A stretch of DNA of 64,000 bases from Luscinia megarhynchos (lineage: Eukaryota > Chordata > Aves > Passeriformes > Turdidae), in assembly GCA_034336665.1 (NCBI GenBank), contig CM067568.1:15161983-15225982 (forward strand). Reading direction: 5' to 3'. The notes under the pieces are model-generated. The model searched no databases, was not told the DNA's origin, and saw only the letters and a program-made list of their open reading frames with translations. The translations under genes were made by a program, and so were the position numbers. Positions 48,880-59,719 of this stretch are shown here, piece by piece; within the stretch, counting starts at the first letter, position 1; every line of letters begins with the position of its first letter.

Positions 48880-49290
48880 AGCTCTTTGCAGCCGCTTGTG
48901 CTGACGGGGCACATTCTTGCGCACCCGCCGCTCCTCCGAATAATACTAGGAAAAAGCCGGGGGGAAAGTGCGGTGCCGGGGTGGGGGAGGGCCAGGCCGG
49001 GGGCACTGGGACGGGGCCCGGTGCTGCACAAAGGCCCCCTTGTTGCTCCCAACATTCCTGCGACAGGGGCACGGGGACTGTTTACACCCAAAGTCCCCTT
49101 CCACTCGGCTGGCCGCCTGATCGACCGGAGGAGAGGGGACCCAGCCAGGGTGGCACCAGCGCGGCGCACCCCTCCCTGCAGCATCTGTCCGGCCCCGGCC
49201 CGAGCGGGGAGCCGGGAGCACTGGGGTGTTCGTGCCGGGGAAGGGACCCTCCTGCTCCCCACGGCGCAGTGGCGTAGCTGAGCTGCAGGT
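48880..49290 (+). promoter_or_regulatory. Intronic GC-rich block ending in a consensus splice donor
   Basis: GC/CpG-richer than its surroundings, closing with gctgcag|gtacgt (GT at 49289-49290), a very good donor. It could be an alternative first exon/promoter inside IGF2 intron 2, or chance. A transcript starting here would lack the signal peptide and B domain. Confidence 0.2.
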
Positions 49291-51164
49291 ACGTGGCCTC
49301 TGGGCTCTCCCAGGAAGGCGTTTGGCTGTGTGCCGCTCCTGGGATGCCCTGCCAGGAGAGCCCATGCCTAGGCAGGAATAACCCCAGGCAGCTGCAGGGC
49401 TTTGCATCACAGCACTGTGCCCCTCGGCGCTCGCAGCAGCGCTGTGGAAGGCTTTGGTGAGGCACAGTTGAGGGAGAGAGGGAGCCTAGCCATTCATCGG
49501 GGCCGGGAGGAAGCGCGCTTCCTCGGAGGAAGCGGTCGCTGCTGCGATGGGAAGTGGCTCGCGTGCCCGGCGGTGCCGCAGCCTGCTGCCCACACAGCCC
49601 TCCCTGCGGGCAAGGGACAGGGCGGCAAAGCCTCCCCGGGCTCGGCGGTGGCGCTGCAGAGAGATGCCACCCATGGGCAAGAGCCAGGAAATTCAACCTT
49701 TAGTCCCTGTGTAAATCGTGTTACAGAACAAACCCTCTTCCCAATCCAGGTCAGCAGCAATATTGCTGTTTGCCAGCAATGTCCTGTCGTTTCCAGGTAC
49801 TTTCTGAGACTAAATCCCTGTTTGTTATGTTTGCTTGTTTTTTTTCCTAAAGTAACTGTCCCCCGGAGGGCTGTAGTGGCATTTGGCGAGGTCCGTACGG
49901 ACAATTATGTAATGGGAAACGTGCCCCATGGGAGAGCCACGGTGGAGCTGGCAGCGGTGCCGGCCGGGGAACGGCTTGCAGCAGCTCCGTGCAGGACAGG
50001 AAGGGCAGCACGTTGGGGCTGGGGGCCACACTTGTGCCTGATGGCCAGGCAGGGGCAGCCCTCAGGGAGGAAGAGGCCGTCTCCTGCTGGGAGCTCACCC
50101 TGCTGGTGCCACACCTGGCATTTGCAAACACACACTGACATGATCTCCCCGTGTGTACCCTAGCCAAAAATTGCCCTTGAATATAGCCCCGCTTTCCGCA
50201 TTGTTTTTCTCCTCCCCTCTTCTTTCCAAACAAACACATAACTGCAAGTGGGAAACTTCTGTTTTTGAGAGGAGATATGTAACCTTCGAAAACCTCAACT
50301 TCTCCTCGAACCATGTGTGTCATCACTTGTGCAACCTTCTGTTCAGCGGGAGTGTGAATTTAGCCCTTAGGGGATGTGCTAGCAAGAGGGGGTGACTTGA
50401 ATTTTTTCTCTTTCCCTTCTAAACTCTCCTTCTGCCCATATCAGGATGCCTTTGTGGAACAGCTTAATGCTTCAGCAGCCTGCCATAGATTGAGTTGGGC
50501 ACTGGGATTGATAGGAGCTGAGCAGGGGCCAAGTGCAGTGCAGGGTGTTGGTGGAGTGCCCCTCTCTCACAGATCTCACTGGGCACTGCATGCACAGAGA
50601 TTACATGCAGCTGGTCCTGGCCCTGTCTCCTTTGGCCATCACCACCCAGGTTGCCTACTCTGGCTTCACTTGAGCTGTGAGCACCCAATACATCTGCCCT
50701 GCCTTTCAGGGGAGGGCCCAATCCAGTCTGTTTGTTGACCACAAGACAGAAAATTGAACTCCTAACAGTGTTCCCTTTGATGAACCTTTGCCTAGGGGGA
50801 ACCATCCTTCTCACCTCCCTGTGGGGCTGGTTAAAGGCTGTGCCTGAAATTCTTCTAGAGAAAAGGAAGGTGGTAGCACAAGAGGGACAAATGTGGAAAA
50901 TAAACCATTTGAAATGGCTCCCAAAGGCAGATGTCATGGTATGGGTCAGCTGCCCCACCAAGCAGCACAGTGATGCTGTGTTTGTGTGACCTCTGGGCCT
51001 GGTGGAAATGCACCAGAGGGCTCCTGGCTATGGGAACATGACTGATTTTAACAGAGAGCAGGTGCCCTGCTGCCAGGGCTATTACAGAGGCAGCAGTGAG
51101 GCATTTTCATGGTGTTTTGCATGTCAGCACTGTGCACACAGTGCTCCCTTGTGCATGGAGAACT

Positions 51165-51305
51165 GTGTTGAATATGCATGTCTGCATTGGACATGGGGGC
51201 TGCATTGAATGCACAGGGCTGTATCCCATATGCATATCTGTACTGCACATCTGGGGCTGCTTCTCACATGTGGGGTTGTGCTGTACACATTTGTGCTTTG
51301 CCCTT
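51165..51305 (+). repeat. Degenerate tgc/cat-rich repeat
   Basis: Loosely repeated words (atatgcat, ctgcattg, ctgtact, gcacat, ggggctgc) suggest an old degenerate minisatellite. The period is not clean. Confidence 0.3.
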
Positions 51306-52571
51306 TGTCCTGAGGCACTTTGGGTGGGCATCCAGAGTGGGATGCCCTCCATGGAAAGTGGTCAGCTCCATGTAAGCCAGCCTTAGGTCTTCACCAAGGC
51401 CTAACATTTGAGTGTCTGCTTCATCAGGAGTGCAGGGGTGAGGATCATGGATCATGCACAGAGCTAGTCGTGTGTGTTCCTGCAGGCCAGCTGGGAGGTG
51501 AGGGCTCAGCATGCCATAGTGAGCAGTGTTAGGCCTTGCACTTACACTTACACCACTTGCTCTCAGTTTTCCCTATGCCCAAAACCTCCTGGCTGGCATG
51601 TGGTACCAGATGCTGCTTGCAAGCCCCACTGTTGCTGGCCTCTGTTTCCCTCCTTCAGAGCACCTTGTGCTGGGAAGGGGTGCTCGTGGCAATGTGCAGA
51701 AGCCTGGCTTCAAACCCCACAACAGCACAAGAGCACAACATGTTATGTGCAAAAGCATGGAGAAAATCCATTTGTTTTGGGCCAGTTTACATTCTGGAAG
51801 GCACAATTCCCAAGCAAATTTGCTTTGCATCAGAAGTTCAACTTTACCCATCTTTTTTCTTTCAAGAGGGGGAGGAAACATGGTAAAACTGATGTAAGCT
51901 TTTCCTCTGGAGCACTTTGGCCATCATTTAGCAGCGATATGAAATGCACTTGGTCATTGCTGCACCAGACATGGGCTTTTGCATCCTTCTGCAGGCAGAA
52001 ATGGGAGAGGAGCCCTTATTAAAAGATTAAGTTTAATAGCTATTCTTGGCGGGTGTGGGAGCCTGTATTCTTTCTGCAGCTGTCTCAGAGCTGTCCCATC
52101 TGGTAAAATTTAGCTGCCTTGGTTCGCTTCACCTGCCTGAGTGTTGATCCAGCCGAGGGAGGTTGGCAGCCACAATGCTGTGCTGCTTCTTTCTAATAAA
52201 ATTCGCCTGCCAGGATCAACATCGGAGACGGTCACAGTAATCGGCGCAGCGCTGGTGGTCAGGCTGGGCTTGAGTTCCTCGCCTCAGCCGTGGCCCCAGA
52301 AGGCCAGAGATAGAGGAGGGAGATAAACCCCCATCATTTAAAGTGCCTTAAACTACTGCTGGAGGCTGTGTTGGCATCAGCAGCGTTTGTCTGGGGAAGT
52401 TTTAGCGCGAGCCTTGGCTGGTTTGCGGGTGCGTGTCAGCTGGTCCGGGAGAAGCGCTGCTGCGTGTTACGGATGTCACCCAGTCTCTGGTGGTGGAGGG
52501 ATGCCTACAAGGACCTGGGGAGAGGGTCCAGGGCAGATTGGTGGCTAATGCCAGTGTCTCTGCTGCTGCAG

Positions 52572-52738
52572 GCAGACCGGTGGGACGAAATAACCGGCGG
52601 ATCAACCGGGGGATCGTGGAGGAGTGCTGCTTCCGGAGCTGCGACCTGGCTCTGCTGGAAACGTACTGCGCCAAGTCCGTCAAGTCGGAGCGGGACCTCT
52701 CTGCCACCTCCCTGGCGGGCCTGCCAGCACTCAGCAAG
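52572..52738 (+). CDS. IGF2: PreproIGF2, C-A-D domains and start of E
   Basis: Finishes the split Ser codon, then [13 protein letters not shown] (B end and C domain), the A domain [20 protein letters not shown] with its four cysteines, and the D domain AKSVKSE. After that the E peptide starts [16 protein letters not shown]. With the previous exon this supplies all six disulfide-forming cysteines of IGF2. The mature 67-residue hormone ends at the D/E border, where prohormone processing occurs (Lys-Ser-Glu before Arg in birds). The exon ends in phase 0 at aaggtgagc. The only obvious change from chicken in this exon as I recall it is Ser for Asn in PALSK. Confidence 0.97.
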
Positions 52739-53186
52739 GTGAGCAGGCTGCACAGGGATGCTGGCCCTCCTCTGAAGTAAACAGAGAGAGAAAAGACAGG
52801 AAGGCTGTGGGTGGAGAGAGCAAAGCCCAGCTGCAGGGTCTGATGTTTCTGCAGAGCTTTTGAGAGACAGCCACCGTTGGCAAGGCGTGCCAAGTAGCCT
52901 GCCAAAAGTCAGCTCTTAGTAAGGTGGGGATCCAGAGGTGGGCTGGGTCACAGAGTCATAGCATGGGCTGGGCTGGAAGTGACCTTTAAAGGTCATCTAG
53001 TGCAACTGCCCCGCAATAAGCATCGACTGGATCAGGTTGCTCAGAGCCCTGTCCAACCTTTCAGCGACTGTTTCCAGGGATGAGGCAATATTTCCATGGG
53101 AGGGATGGAGGTCCAAGAAGGGAATCCCCATCTGGAGAGCGGGCAGGCTCGAGCAGAGGCTAATACCGCTGTCGCCCTCCTTGCAG
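52739..53186 (+). other. IGF2: IGF2 intron 3
   Basis: GTGAGC donor to acceptor gccctccttgcag ending at 53186; phase 0. Only 448 bp, about a third of it a CR1 insertion. Confidence 0.95.
52949..53104 (-). mobile_element. CR1 LINE 3' fragment in IGF2 intron 3
   Basis: cacagagtcatagcatgggc, then ggctggaagtgacctttaaa, ggtcatctagtgcaactgcc, ggatcaggttgctcagagcc, ctgtccaacctttcagcgac and tttccagggatgaggcaata form the reverse complement of an avian CR1 3' end in correct order. It ends about 80 bp before the last coding exon. Truncated and non-coding. Confidence 0.9.
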
Positions 53187-53411
53187 GAGAGCTTCCAGAA
53201 GCCCTCGCACGGCAAGTACTCCAAGTACGACGTGTGGCAGAAGAAGAGCTCCCAGCGGCGGCAGCGGGACGCGCCCAACATCCTGCGGGCTCGCCGGTAC
53301 CGGTGGCAGGCGGAGGGGCTGCAGGCGGCCGAGGAAGCCAAGGCGCTGCACCGTCCCCTCATCTCCCTGCCCAGCCAGAGGCCCCCGGCGGCGGCTGGCC
53401 CCCAGAAATGA
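53187..53411 (+). CDS. IGF2: PreproIGF2, E-domain exon
   Basis: Encodes the remaining 74 residues of the E peptide and TGA. It begins ESFQKPSHGKYSKYDVWQKK, goes through the RARRYRWQAEGLQAAEEAK helix-rich segment (preptin-side sequence in mammals) and ends PPAAAGPQK. E peptides are removed by prohormone convertases; the basic SSQRRQRD and RARR stretches are candidate sites. The full canonical precursor is 181 residues (51 + 1 + 55 + 74). Chicken is 187 as I recall, the difference being a short C-terminal deletion after SQRPPA. Some substitutions in this exon (QRRQRDAPNI) exceed those in the mature hormone, as usual for this less constrained region. Confidence 0.97.
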   Translation, partial: ESFQKPSHGKYSKYDVWQKKSSQRRQRDAPNILRARRYRWQAEGLQAAEEAKALHRPLISLPSQRPPAAAGPQK

Positions 53412-53623
53412 ACCCTGACCGGCCGTCTCGATTTTTGATCTCCTGGGGGAGGGCGGGAGGACTGGCGATTCCCGACCCCGAGCCCCTCCGTCCCCAGGGC
53501 CGCTGAGCCGAGGAGCGGGGCGGCGGGGCCCCCTCGCGCCGCTCCGGCCCCGGCCCAACAACTGACACGGCAAGGAGGGCACGGCGGCGGCCGCTGGCAC
53601 CGCTCCCACGGCATCTTCCTTTC

Positions 53624-53639
53624 GGGGTGGGGGGGAGGG
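53624..53639 (+). other. IGF2: G-quadruplex motif, proximal IGF2 3'UTR
   Basis: ggggtgggggggaggg: three G runs with single-base spacers, the middle long enough to split into two tracts. Confidence 0.6.
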
Positions 53640-53876
53640 TTCTTTCGTTTCCCACGCCTGTCCCGTTCCCCCGCGCCCCCCGGTATTTCCAAACCTGTAC
53701 TTGCAAAGGGACTGTTTGGCACTTGGACTTTTTTGCTGCCGGGCGCTGCGTGACATCCCCGGTGCCAACGCCAGAAGACAAAAGAAAGAGCAAGAGGAAA
53801 AAAGGATATGAAGTTAAATTCTTTTTTTAATCTTTTTTTTTTTCTCGAGAAGCGTCCATTCCGTGTCTTTCTTGAC

Positions 53877-53882
53877 AATAAA
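53877..53882 (+). terminator. IGF2: IGF2 proximal poly(A) signal
   Basis: AATAAA in cttgacaataaagtg, 466 bp after the stop. Use would give a short-3'UTR mRNA without the quadruplex region. Confidence 0.5.
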
Positions 53883-54225
53883 GTGAAAAAAACCCAATAG
53901 AACAGGGAGAAACATCGAGGGGTAAAATTTTTTTTGCCTCATTCCCACCCCCCACTTTTTTTCTTCTTTTTTTGGTTTTTTTTTTCTCTTTTGGTTTTTC
54001 TTATTTTTATAACTTTCTTTTGCACCTTTAAAAGAAAAACGTACCTGAGAAGAAGTTCCGAGGAGCCCCCATCTGCGTTTTTGTGTGTGTGCTTCATTAC
54101 AAGATTCCAAATCGACTTGCACCTTTTTTGAAATCACCGATGACGGGAGAAAGAGAGGAAGAGGAGAGAGAAAGCAAGAAAGAGAGAAGGAAAAGGAAAG
54201 AGGAAAGAAGAAAAAAAGAAAAAAA

Positions 54226-54247
54226 AAAGTGAGCTGATGCTCACTTT
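54226..54247 (+). other. IGF2: Hairpin in IGF2 3'UTR, 9-bp stem
   Basis: aaagtgagc, loop tgat, gctcacttt: a perfect 9-bp stem with a 4-nt loop, about 200 nt before the quadruplex motif. Confidence 0.75.
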
Positions 54248-54444
54248 AAATGGAGGAGGCGTCTGCATTGCACATTTGCCACGGATTTAGTTGATTTATA
54301 TATATAATATATTATATAACTTTTTTGGCAAAAAAGCACTATTTTTATGGGACATTTTGTGTAGTATCTGAAGAGGGATTGTAATGTTTAAAATGTGTTA
54401 TGGTGCTAAAGTAAGTTGGAAGGGAAAAAACCCAGAAATAGCAA

Positions 54445-54460
54445 GGGAGGGTGGGGAGGG
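54445..54460 (+). other. IGF2: Perfect G-quadruplex motif in IGF2 3'UTR
   Basis: gggagggtggggaggg: four G tracts with one-base loops A, T and A, the most stable class of quadruplex motif, on the mRNA-sense strand. Mammalian IGF2 mRNA has a quadruplex and two hairpins beside its endonucleolytic cleavage site in the 3'UTR. The arrangement here is similar; homology of position is inferred. Confidence 0.75.
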
Positions 54461-54550
54461 AAGGACAAGATAGCGAATACTGAACTTGAAATTTTAGCTT
54501 TTCGTTTTAGGAAAAGTGTGATAAATGTGTTTCTTTTCTCTTCTGAAATA

Positions 54551-54576
54551 TAGCTTGGTCATGACCATATGAGCTA
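54551..54576 (+). other. IGF2: Inverted repeat in IGF2 3'UTR after the quadruplex
   Basis: A 12-bp perfect palindrome tggtcatgacca (54556-54567) is framed by tagct on the left and agcta on the right (54572-54576), so an outer 5-bp stem can also form. Confidence 0.65.
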
Positions 54577-55173
54577 GTTGGCTGTTACTCATGTACACAG
54601 ATGCACGCACACACAGAATACATCGACACGCATCCTTTTCTTTTTTGTTTTGTTTAAAAAAAAGAACAAAAACAACACAACCACCGCAACTTAGACTAAA
54701 AGGGAACTGTTCTGGAGACAAACTATTCTGAATGGTGAAGGTGTTGCCGGTTAAAACCCGAGGCCCTGCTTCTGCACGGACCCCTTGGCCACCCCCTGGA
54801 GCTTGGCTCCCCAAACCACGGGGAATTGTGCTCTTCCCTGTCCTCGCTGGAGTGCTGATGGTCCAGCGGGCAGGCGGGCAGGCAGCCCTCCCAGCAAGCC
54901 CCTGCAGGAGCAGCAGCTCCACGCCTGCCATCTCCTTTTCCTTCTCTTGCCCTTTGCATCCTTCTGGCCGGACCCTGGCGTCCCTGCCCCGGGGCTGCTG
55001 CACGGGATGGGGGGACAGGCAAGTCTCTGGCTGGAGGCTCGGTGGGCAGATGGGTTTGAGAGGTGGGCAGAGGGCTGTAAAATAGGTTGGGTTTAAAATA
55101 ATATATATTATCTGTCTAGGAACCGTAAAAGGGGGGGAATCAATTACATCTCCCTAATATACTCTCACTTGCT

Positions 55174-55179
55174 AATAAA
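55174..55179 (+). terminator. IGF2: IGF2 internal poly(A) signal
   Basis: AATAAA in cttgctaataaaatgggg, about 1.76 kb after the stop, with T/GT-rich sequence downstream (ctgttaaccagttctg). Confidence 0.5.
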
Positions 55180-55516
55180 ATGGGGACACTCTGTTAACCA
55201 GTTCTGTACTTGCTTTGTCTTATATATCCATACATTTAAAACATAAAAAAAAAAAGACTACTTGAATTGTATTCTATTTCGTGGTTTGGAGGGGAGGGCT
55301 AGGGGGAGTCTTGAGAGGGGGAGGATTTTAATGTATAATCCTTTTGTTTGTTATTACCTTGCAATGTTGAGCCATGAAGCCTTTGTTTAAAAAAATGGCA
55401 CTGCAATACACGACAAAGAAAATCCTTTATTTATTTTATTAAATATATATGGAAAATAATGAAAATCAGTCCAAATTAGGGAGGGGCAAAGGGAAGTGGG
55501 TGGGTTGGGAAGGCAG

Positions 55517-55522
55517 AATAAA
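55517..55522 (+). terminator. IGF2: IGF2 internal poly(A) signal
   Basis: AATAAA in ggcagaataaaaacag, with T-rich sequence about 30 bp downstream. Confidence 0.4.
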
Positions 55523-55691
55523 AACAGAAAAATTGCAAATAATTGACTTTTTTTTTTCCTTTTCATGTGTCTTTTTTTAAAAAAAAACTTAGTTTTTATT
55601 TTTTAAAAAGAGAAGTAAAAGCTTTCCTGGATGCTTTGTACCAAAAAAGAAAAAAAATAAAAAAAAAAAAAAAAAGAAAACCTGTTAAGCA

Positions 55692-55697
55692 AATAAA
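55692..55697 (+). terminator. IGF2: IGF2 distal poly(A) signal
   Basis: AATAAA in aagcaaataaatatcc, followed about 20-40 bp later by a T-rich downstream element (gactttttcttttacttttc). Best candidate for the end of the long mRNA. Confidence 0.65.
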
Positions 55698-55715
55698 TAT
55701 CCATCCAGAATATGA

Positions 55716-58700
55716 AGCCTGACTTTTTCTTTTACTTTTCATTTATTTTTGCTCCTGGGGTGAGAGTTGGGTGGGAAGAAGGCCACACCAAGAGCCACTC
55801 CCTGTGGAGGAACAGAGTGCACTGCAGCTCCTCTTTCAGAATTGAAAACGGCAGGAGAGCCTGCAGTACCCTTAAACACAAGGTGAAACCTCAGCCCTGT
55901 GGCAGGTATCCCCCTGAAATCCCCAGCCATCTGCCCAGTGGTTCTTGGTGATTTCTAGGGTTGTTTCCCAGCAGCTGATGGAATTTGTTTAGCTTTTGCC
56001 AGTTTGGGCTGTTCCCAGGGGCCTCAAAGCTGGATGGGAAATGAAGATGGCAAAAAAGAACAAAGAAATGTTGTGCCTAGGTTAGGTTTCCTGATAGTTG
56101 AATCTTCTGGGTTCTTGGGGTAGATACAGCTACTCTTTACATTTGTAGGAATCCCAAAGATCTGCTTTTCATGCACCACTGCAAATAGGAGGTAATTCCA
56201 GTTTGGTAGTAGAGCAACTGTGGGTAGAACAGTGCCCAAGCATCCCTAACCTGGTGAATCAGTCTGGCACCACAATGACTGTGCAGCCCCACTGGCATGG
56301 CCCAGGGACCTCGCCAAGCCCAACCTCCTGCCCCAGATGACTTCAGCTGGAAAAGATCTTCCATCTCAAAATTGGAATTGCTGATTTAGACCCTTGGAAA
56401 CACATTTTTAAAACCAACTTCTTTTAAAAATTTGCAATAAGCAACACCAACAAATTTTTCTTTTTGGATTTTTTTTGGTTGGTCAGGGAGGGCTTTGTAC
56501 AGATATAGGGACTGACTGCTTCCTCTGGACATGTACTTTATTGCAGGTGGAGAAAGGATGTGTCAGCCTTTCTGATTCCAAGACCTGGCACAGGTTCCCT
56601 TCACATTAAAATGTGTCCCTATGAAGAGTGAGGACTGATTTCATTGTGGCTTCTGGTTATCACTGATGGAAATTTTGCTTTTGGAATCTTTGGTCCCTTT
56701 CTGCTCTTTGCTGTGTAACCCATGGTGTTGCAGGGTGTTTAGAGCTGATTAAAAAGCAAGAAGATCTTCAGCAAATATCTTGCTGCATTCCCCAGGAAGG
56801 AAAGCAGCAAAGCTGGAAGCACCATAAGGGTGATGATGATGTTTCCAGGCCCTTCATAAACCCTCTGTTTTGCCTTATCCTGTCAGGGGCCAGAGCAGAG
56901 CAGCTCATTTCTCTGGATGTCATCATCCTGGCCGGAGGGTGGGGAATCTGGATGAAACTGAACCTTTGCTTTGTCTCAAGTATCTTCTGTCACCTGCAAA
57001 GGCTCTTTGCAAGGTGGCAGGTAAGTCATGGGCATCTCAGACAGCAGGTTTGAGAACAAAGCCAAGCCTGCCACGCTTTCTCAGAGGGATGGGCAGAACT
57101 GGCTCTGATTTTCGTATTGATGTCTCCATGTGCAGGCACAGCTCTGAGTGCTCAGCTGCTGGACTGCAGGAGCATGGGAGGCTGCAGCAGCGATCCCTGG
57201 GGAGGCACAACTGGCATGTCTGAGCTTTAATACACCTCCACGTGCAGCCCAGCTGGTCTGGGACCTCCACCCACTGCTCTGCTGACATGCAAGAGGGTGG
57301 GGAGGCAAAGGATATTTCAGCAGAGGAGTCCTAAATTCTGCTTAGGGACCCAGGAAGAACTGGGAAAGCTAAGCCTACATCCTAGCCCAGCCCCAGCTCT
57401 GGCCCCTGGGTCTCAGCATTATCGTGTAGCTCTGCAGGCAGCAAAGGGCAAATGTGTTTTTGCATAAAAGATCTCTTTGGAGGGCATTTTCCCAGGTGAT
57501 ACACAGAGGGATACTGGGAAAGAGGGGAAGCCCAACTTGCTCTGTGGAAGTGGCCACAGTATGTTCAATGTATAGAGATCAGTGTCTCTGGATTTGTCTG
57601 GATAGAGGGAGACATGGAAGAAAAAACCACCACTAAACCAACAGGTACATTTCTCTTTCCTTCCCCATTTTACATTATTTCTTAGCTTTTAATTTTTTTT
57701 CTTCTTTTATTTTTTTTAAATCCAGAATGCAGCTGAGCTATTACCTTGCTTTCAGTGAATTGCTCTAGTGCCATTACAACAAACTGAGCCTCCAAACTGG
57801 TTCGTCTGTATCTTAGAGCAGCTACATCCCTTCAATCCTGCCTTTTCTCAGAAGTCTTTCAGTGATGTACCTCACTGCATTAAATGAAAGGGGAAAAACG
57901 TGTTTGCTGTTCATTAAAATCACCTGTTTTCTTTGTTGCATCTATAATTGTCCACTGATTTTTACAAGGCTGTGAGGAGACCTGAGAAAGGTACAGTTGT
58001 ACCATGGATTATTTCACTGTGCACTCAGCAGTAGGCAAGACTCAGACGCTTTCTGCACCTTTTGTGTGTAACACAGCATCAATAAAGCAAAGCACTTCTA
58101 ACAATCAGCTGATAACTTTCCCCCCTTCCACTTTATTTATTTTCTAAAGAGCAGGTGAGTCACAAACTACCCCGAGGCTGGGGTAGCACAGCAATTCCAC
58201 CGCTCCCAGCGCAGACAAAGGGGGAGCGCTGGCTCTCAGAGACAAACAGATCCCACGTCCTGGGAGCGGCCTGCCATTGCCACCAAGGTGCCAGCACTGC
58301 CTCTCCCTCCCCCAGGCTGCTGAGGGATGCTCTGGCTGCCAGCAGGCAGTGTGCAGACATAACTTCAACCTGCTGGAAAGGCACAAGTCCTCACAGGAAT
58401 CTTGGCCTGCCTCGCCGCTGCGCTCCCAGCTGTGCGCCACCCAAGGAATGCACTTGCTCATTAAAATCATGTCAGGGTTTGCAGAGAGCCCTGCCAGAGC
58501 CTCTTTCCCTGCCTTCTTCTTGTACCTGCCAACAGCAGGCTGAAAGCTGAGGTTTCAACCTGCCAGGCTCTGGCTCAGGGACCAGCATTGGCCTGAAGGC
58601 AGGAAATTTCTGAACTAGGGTGTTTTTGACTTGGGCAGCATGGGAGATCAAACTTGCCGTGCAAAATGGGCTGTTCTGGTCTCCACCTGGCTGCTTGCAG

Positions 58701-59719
58701 CTCTGGGCTGGGGCTTTCCAGGACAAGCACAGCATGCAACAGTGATCAGAGGAGAGCCCCATGGTAGAACATCCTTCTTTGTGTGCGTTCTGCAAAGGGC
58801 AGCATGACACACAGCTCTGACCAGAAAGTATTAAGCACAGTTTTAGATGGAAAAAGACACCATTCAAATACTGGTAGAGCAACTGAAGTAAGAGCAGAAC
58901 TTGCACCTTGTCACCAGCAGAGAAATACCTGTTCCACTTTTCAAAATTACTAGGAATTAATTCAGCTTATGATGACTTTTCAATGCTCTCGCATCTTGTT
59001 CTTGAGCATGCTTGTGCTTCTTTGTTGGCCAGCTTTAGAAAAAGCGTAGTTCACGATTTTAAGTCCCTGAGATGAAATGACACCAATGATTACAATGTAA
59101 AACAATGTATTTGTATGCCTTTCCACGGCAGAAGTACTGGCACAGTCTCTTTGCCTCCCTGTCCCCCCACCAGCTTGTTTAAATGAAGGTCGTGCTCCCT
59201 CTGTACAAGACCTCATCCTTCAGCTGTGTCAAACTTGAAAGGAACTGATTAAGAAAGGCAGTCAAGAGCCAGGGAGCTTATTACAAAGTTGTCATTGCAA
59301 ACAAATATTATTTAAAAATAATTAATAGACATCTTCCCCCAAAGCATCCAAGTTTCTCATCTCATTGCCTCTACTGGCAATGGCCCAGGTGACTTATCAC
59401 TTCTGGTTGGTAGAAACCACTTCCTAAACACCAGATGAAGCCACCTATGGTCACACCTATTCCAGTGGCAGCCCTGTCTTTTGTCTTCTCTGCCTGGATG
59501 GAGGAACCAACTCCTTCATTTCACTAGGGTGACAGCATTTTGGGCACACTTTTCTTAAGCTCCATGTGAGAAGCACAGAGACCTATGGTGTTTACCCCTC
59601 CAGCTTCTAGGACAGATTTCTCCCTGTTATCCCCCCTTACTGAAAAACAAATCACCAGGAACAGGAATTTTGGATACTTGGTTGTCCCTTTGGATACTTG
59701 TTTGTCTCAAGCCAGAAGG
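55716..59719. other. IGF2 downstream DNA, no gene seen
   Basis: No exon, RNA gene or preserved repeat recognised. A 20-bp tandem (tttggatacttggttgtccc, then tttggatacttgtttgtct) lies at 59669-59708. H19, which follows IGF2 in therian mammals, is not recognisable here. Confidence 0.5.

Larger units (their letters stand above)
46271..52571 (+). other. IGF2: IGF2 intron 2
   Basis: GTAAGT donor to acceptor ctgctgctgcag ending at 52571; phase 1. Internal items: a triple ttggatgtcc-type tandem near 47072-47117, a GC-rich block at 48.9-49.7 kb, a perfect palindrome gtccgtacggac at 49891-49902, and a loosely repetitive cat/tgc-rich segment near 51.17-51.30 kb. The region corresponding to mammalian miR-483 shows no matching hairpin. 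No other gene seen. Confidence 0.9.
53412..55715 (+). other. IGF2: IGF2 3'UTR
   Basis: About 2.3 kb. GC-rich for the first 350 bp, then A/T- and purine-rich. It has four AATAAA signals, a GA-only tract (about 54144-54215), a TA repeat (54297-54319), G-quadruplex motifs, two hairpin-forming inverted repeats, an AU-rich element (tttatttattttatt at 55426-55440) and an A-rich tract at 55646-55680. The distal end is inferred from the last poly(A) signal. Confidence 0.8.

Noticed and set aside
46271..52571. A miR-483-like hairpin in the IGF2 intron
   Set aside because: Looked for the purine/pyrimidine-rich hairpin known from mammalian IGF2 and saw none; it is considered mammal-restricted.
52997..53878. 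293-codon - strand frame opposite the IGF2 last exon
   Set aside because: It is the antisense shadow of the GC-rich E-domain exon and early 3'UTR, with no family resemblance and a CR1 piece at one end.
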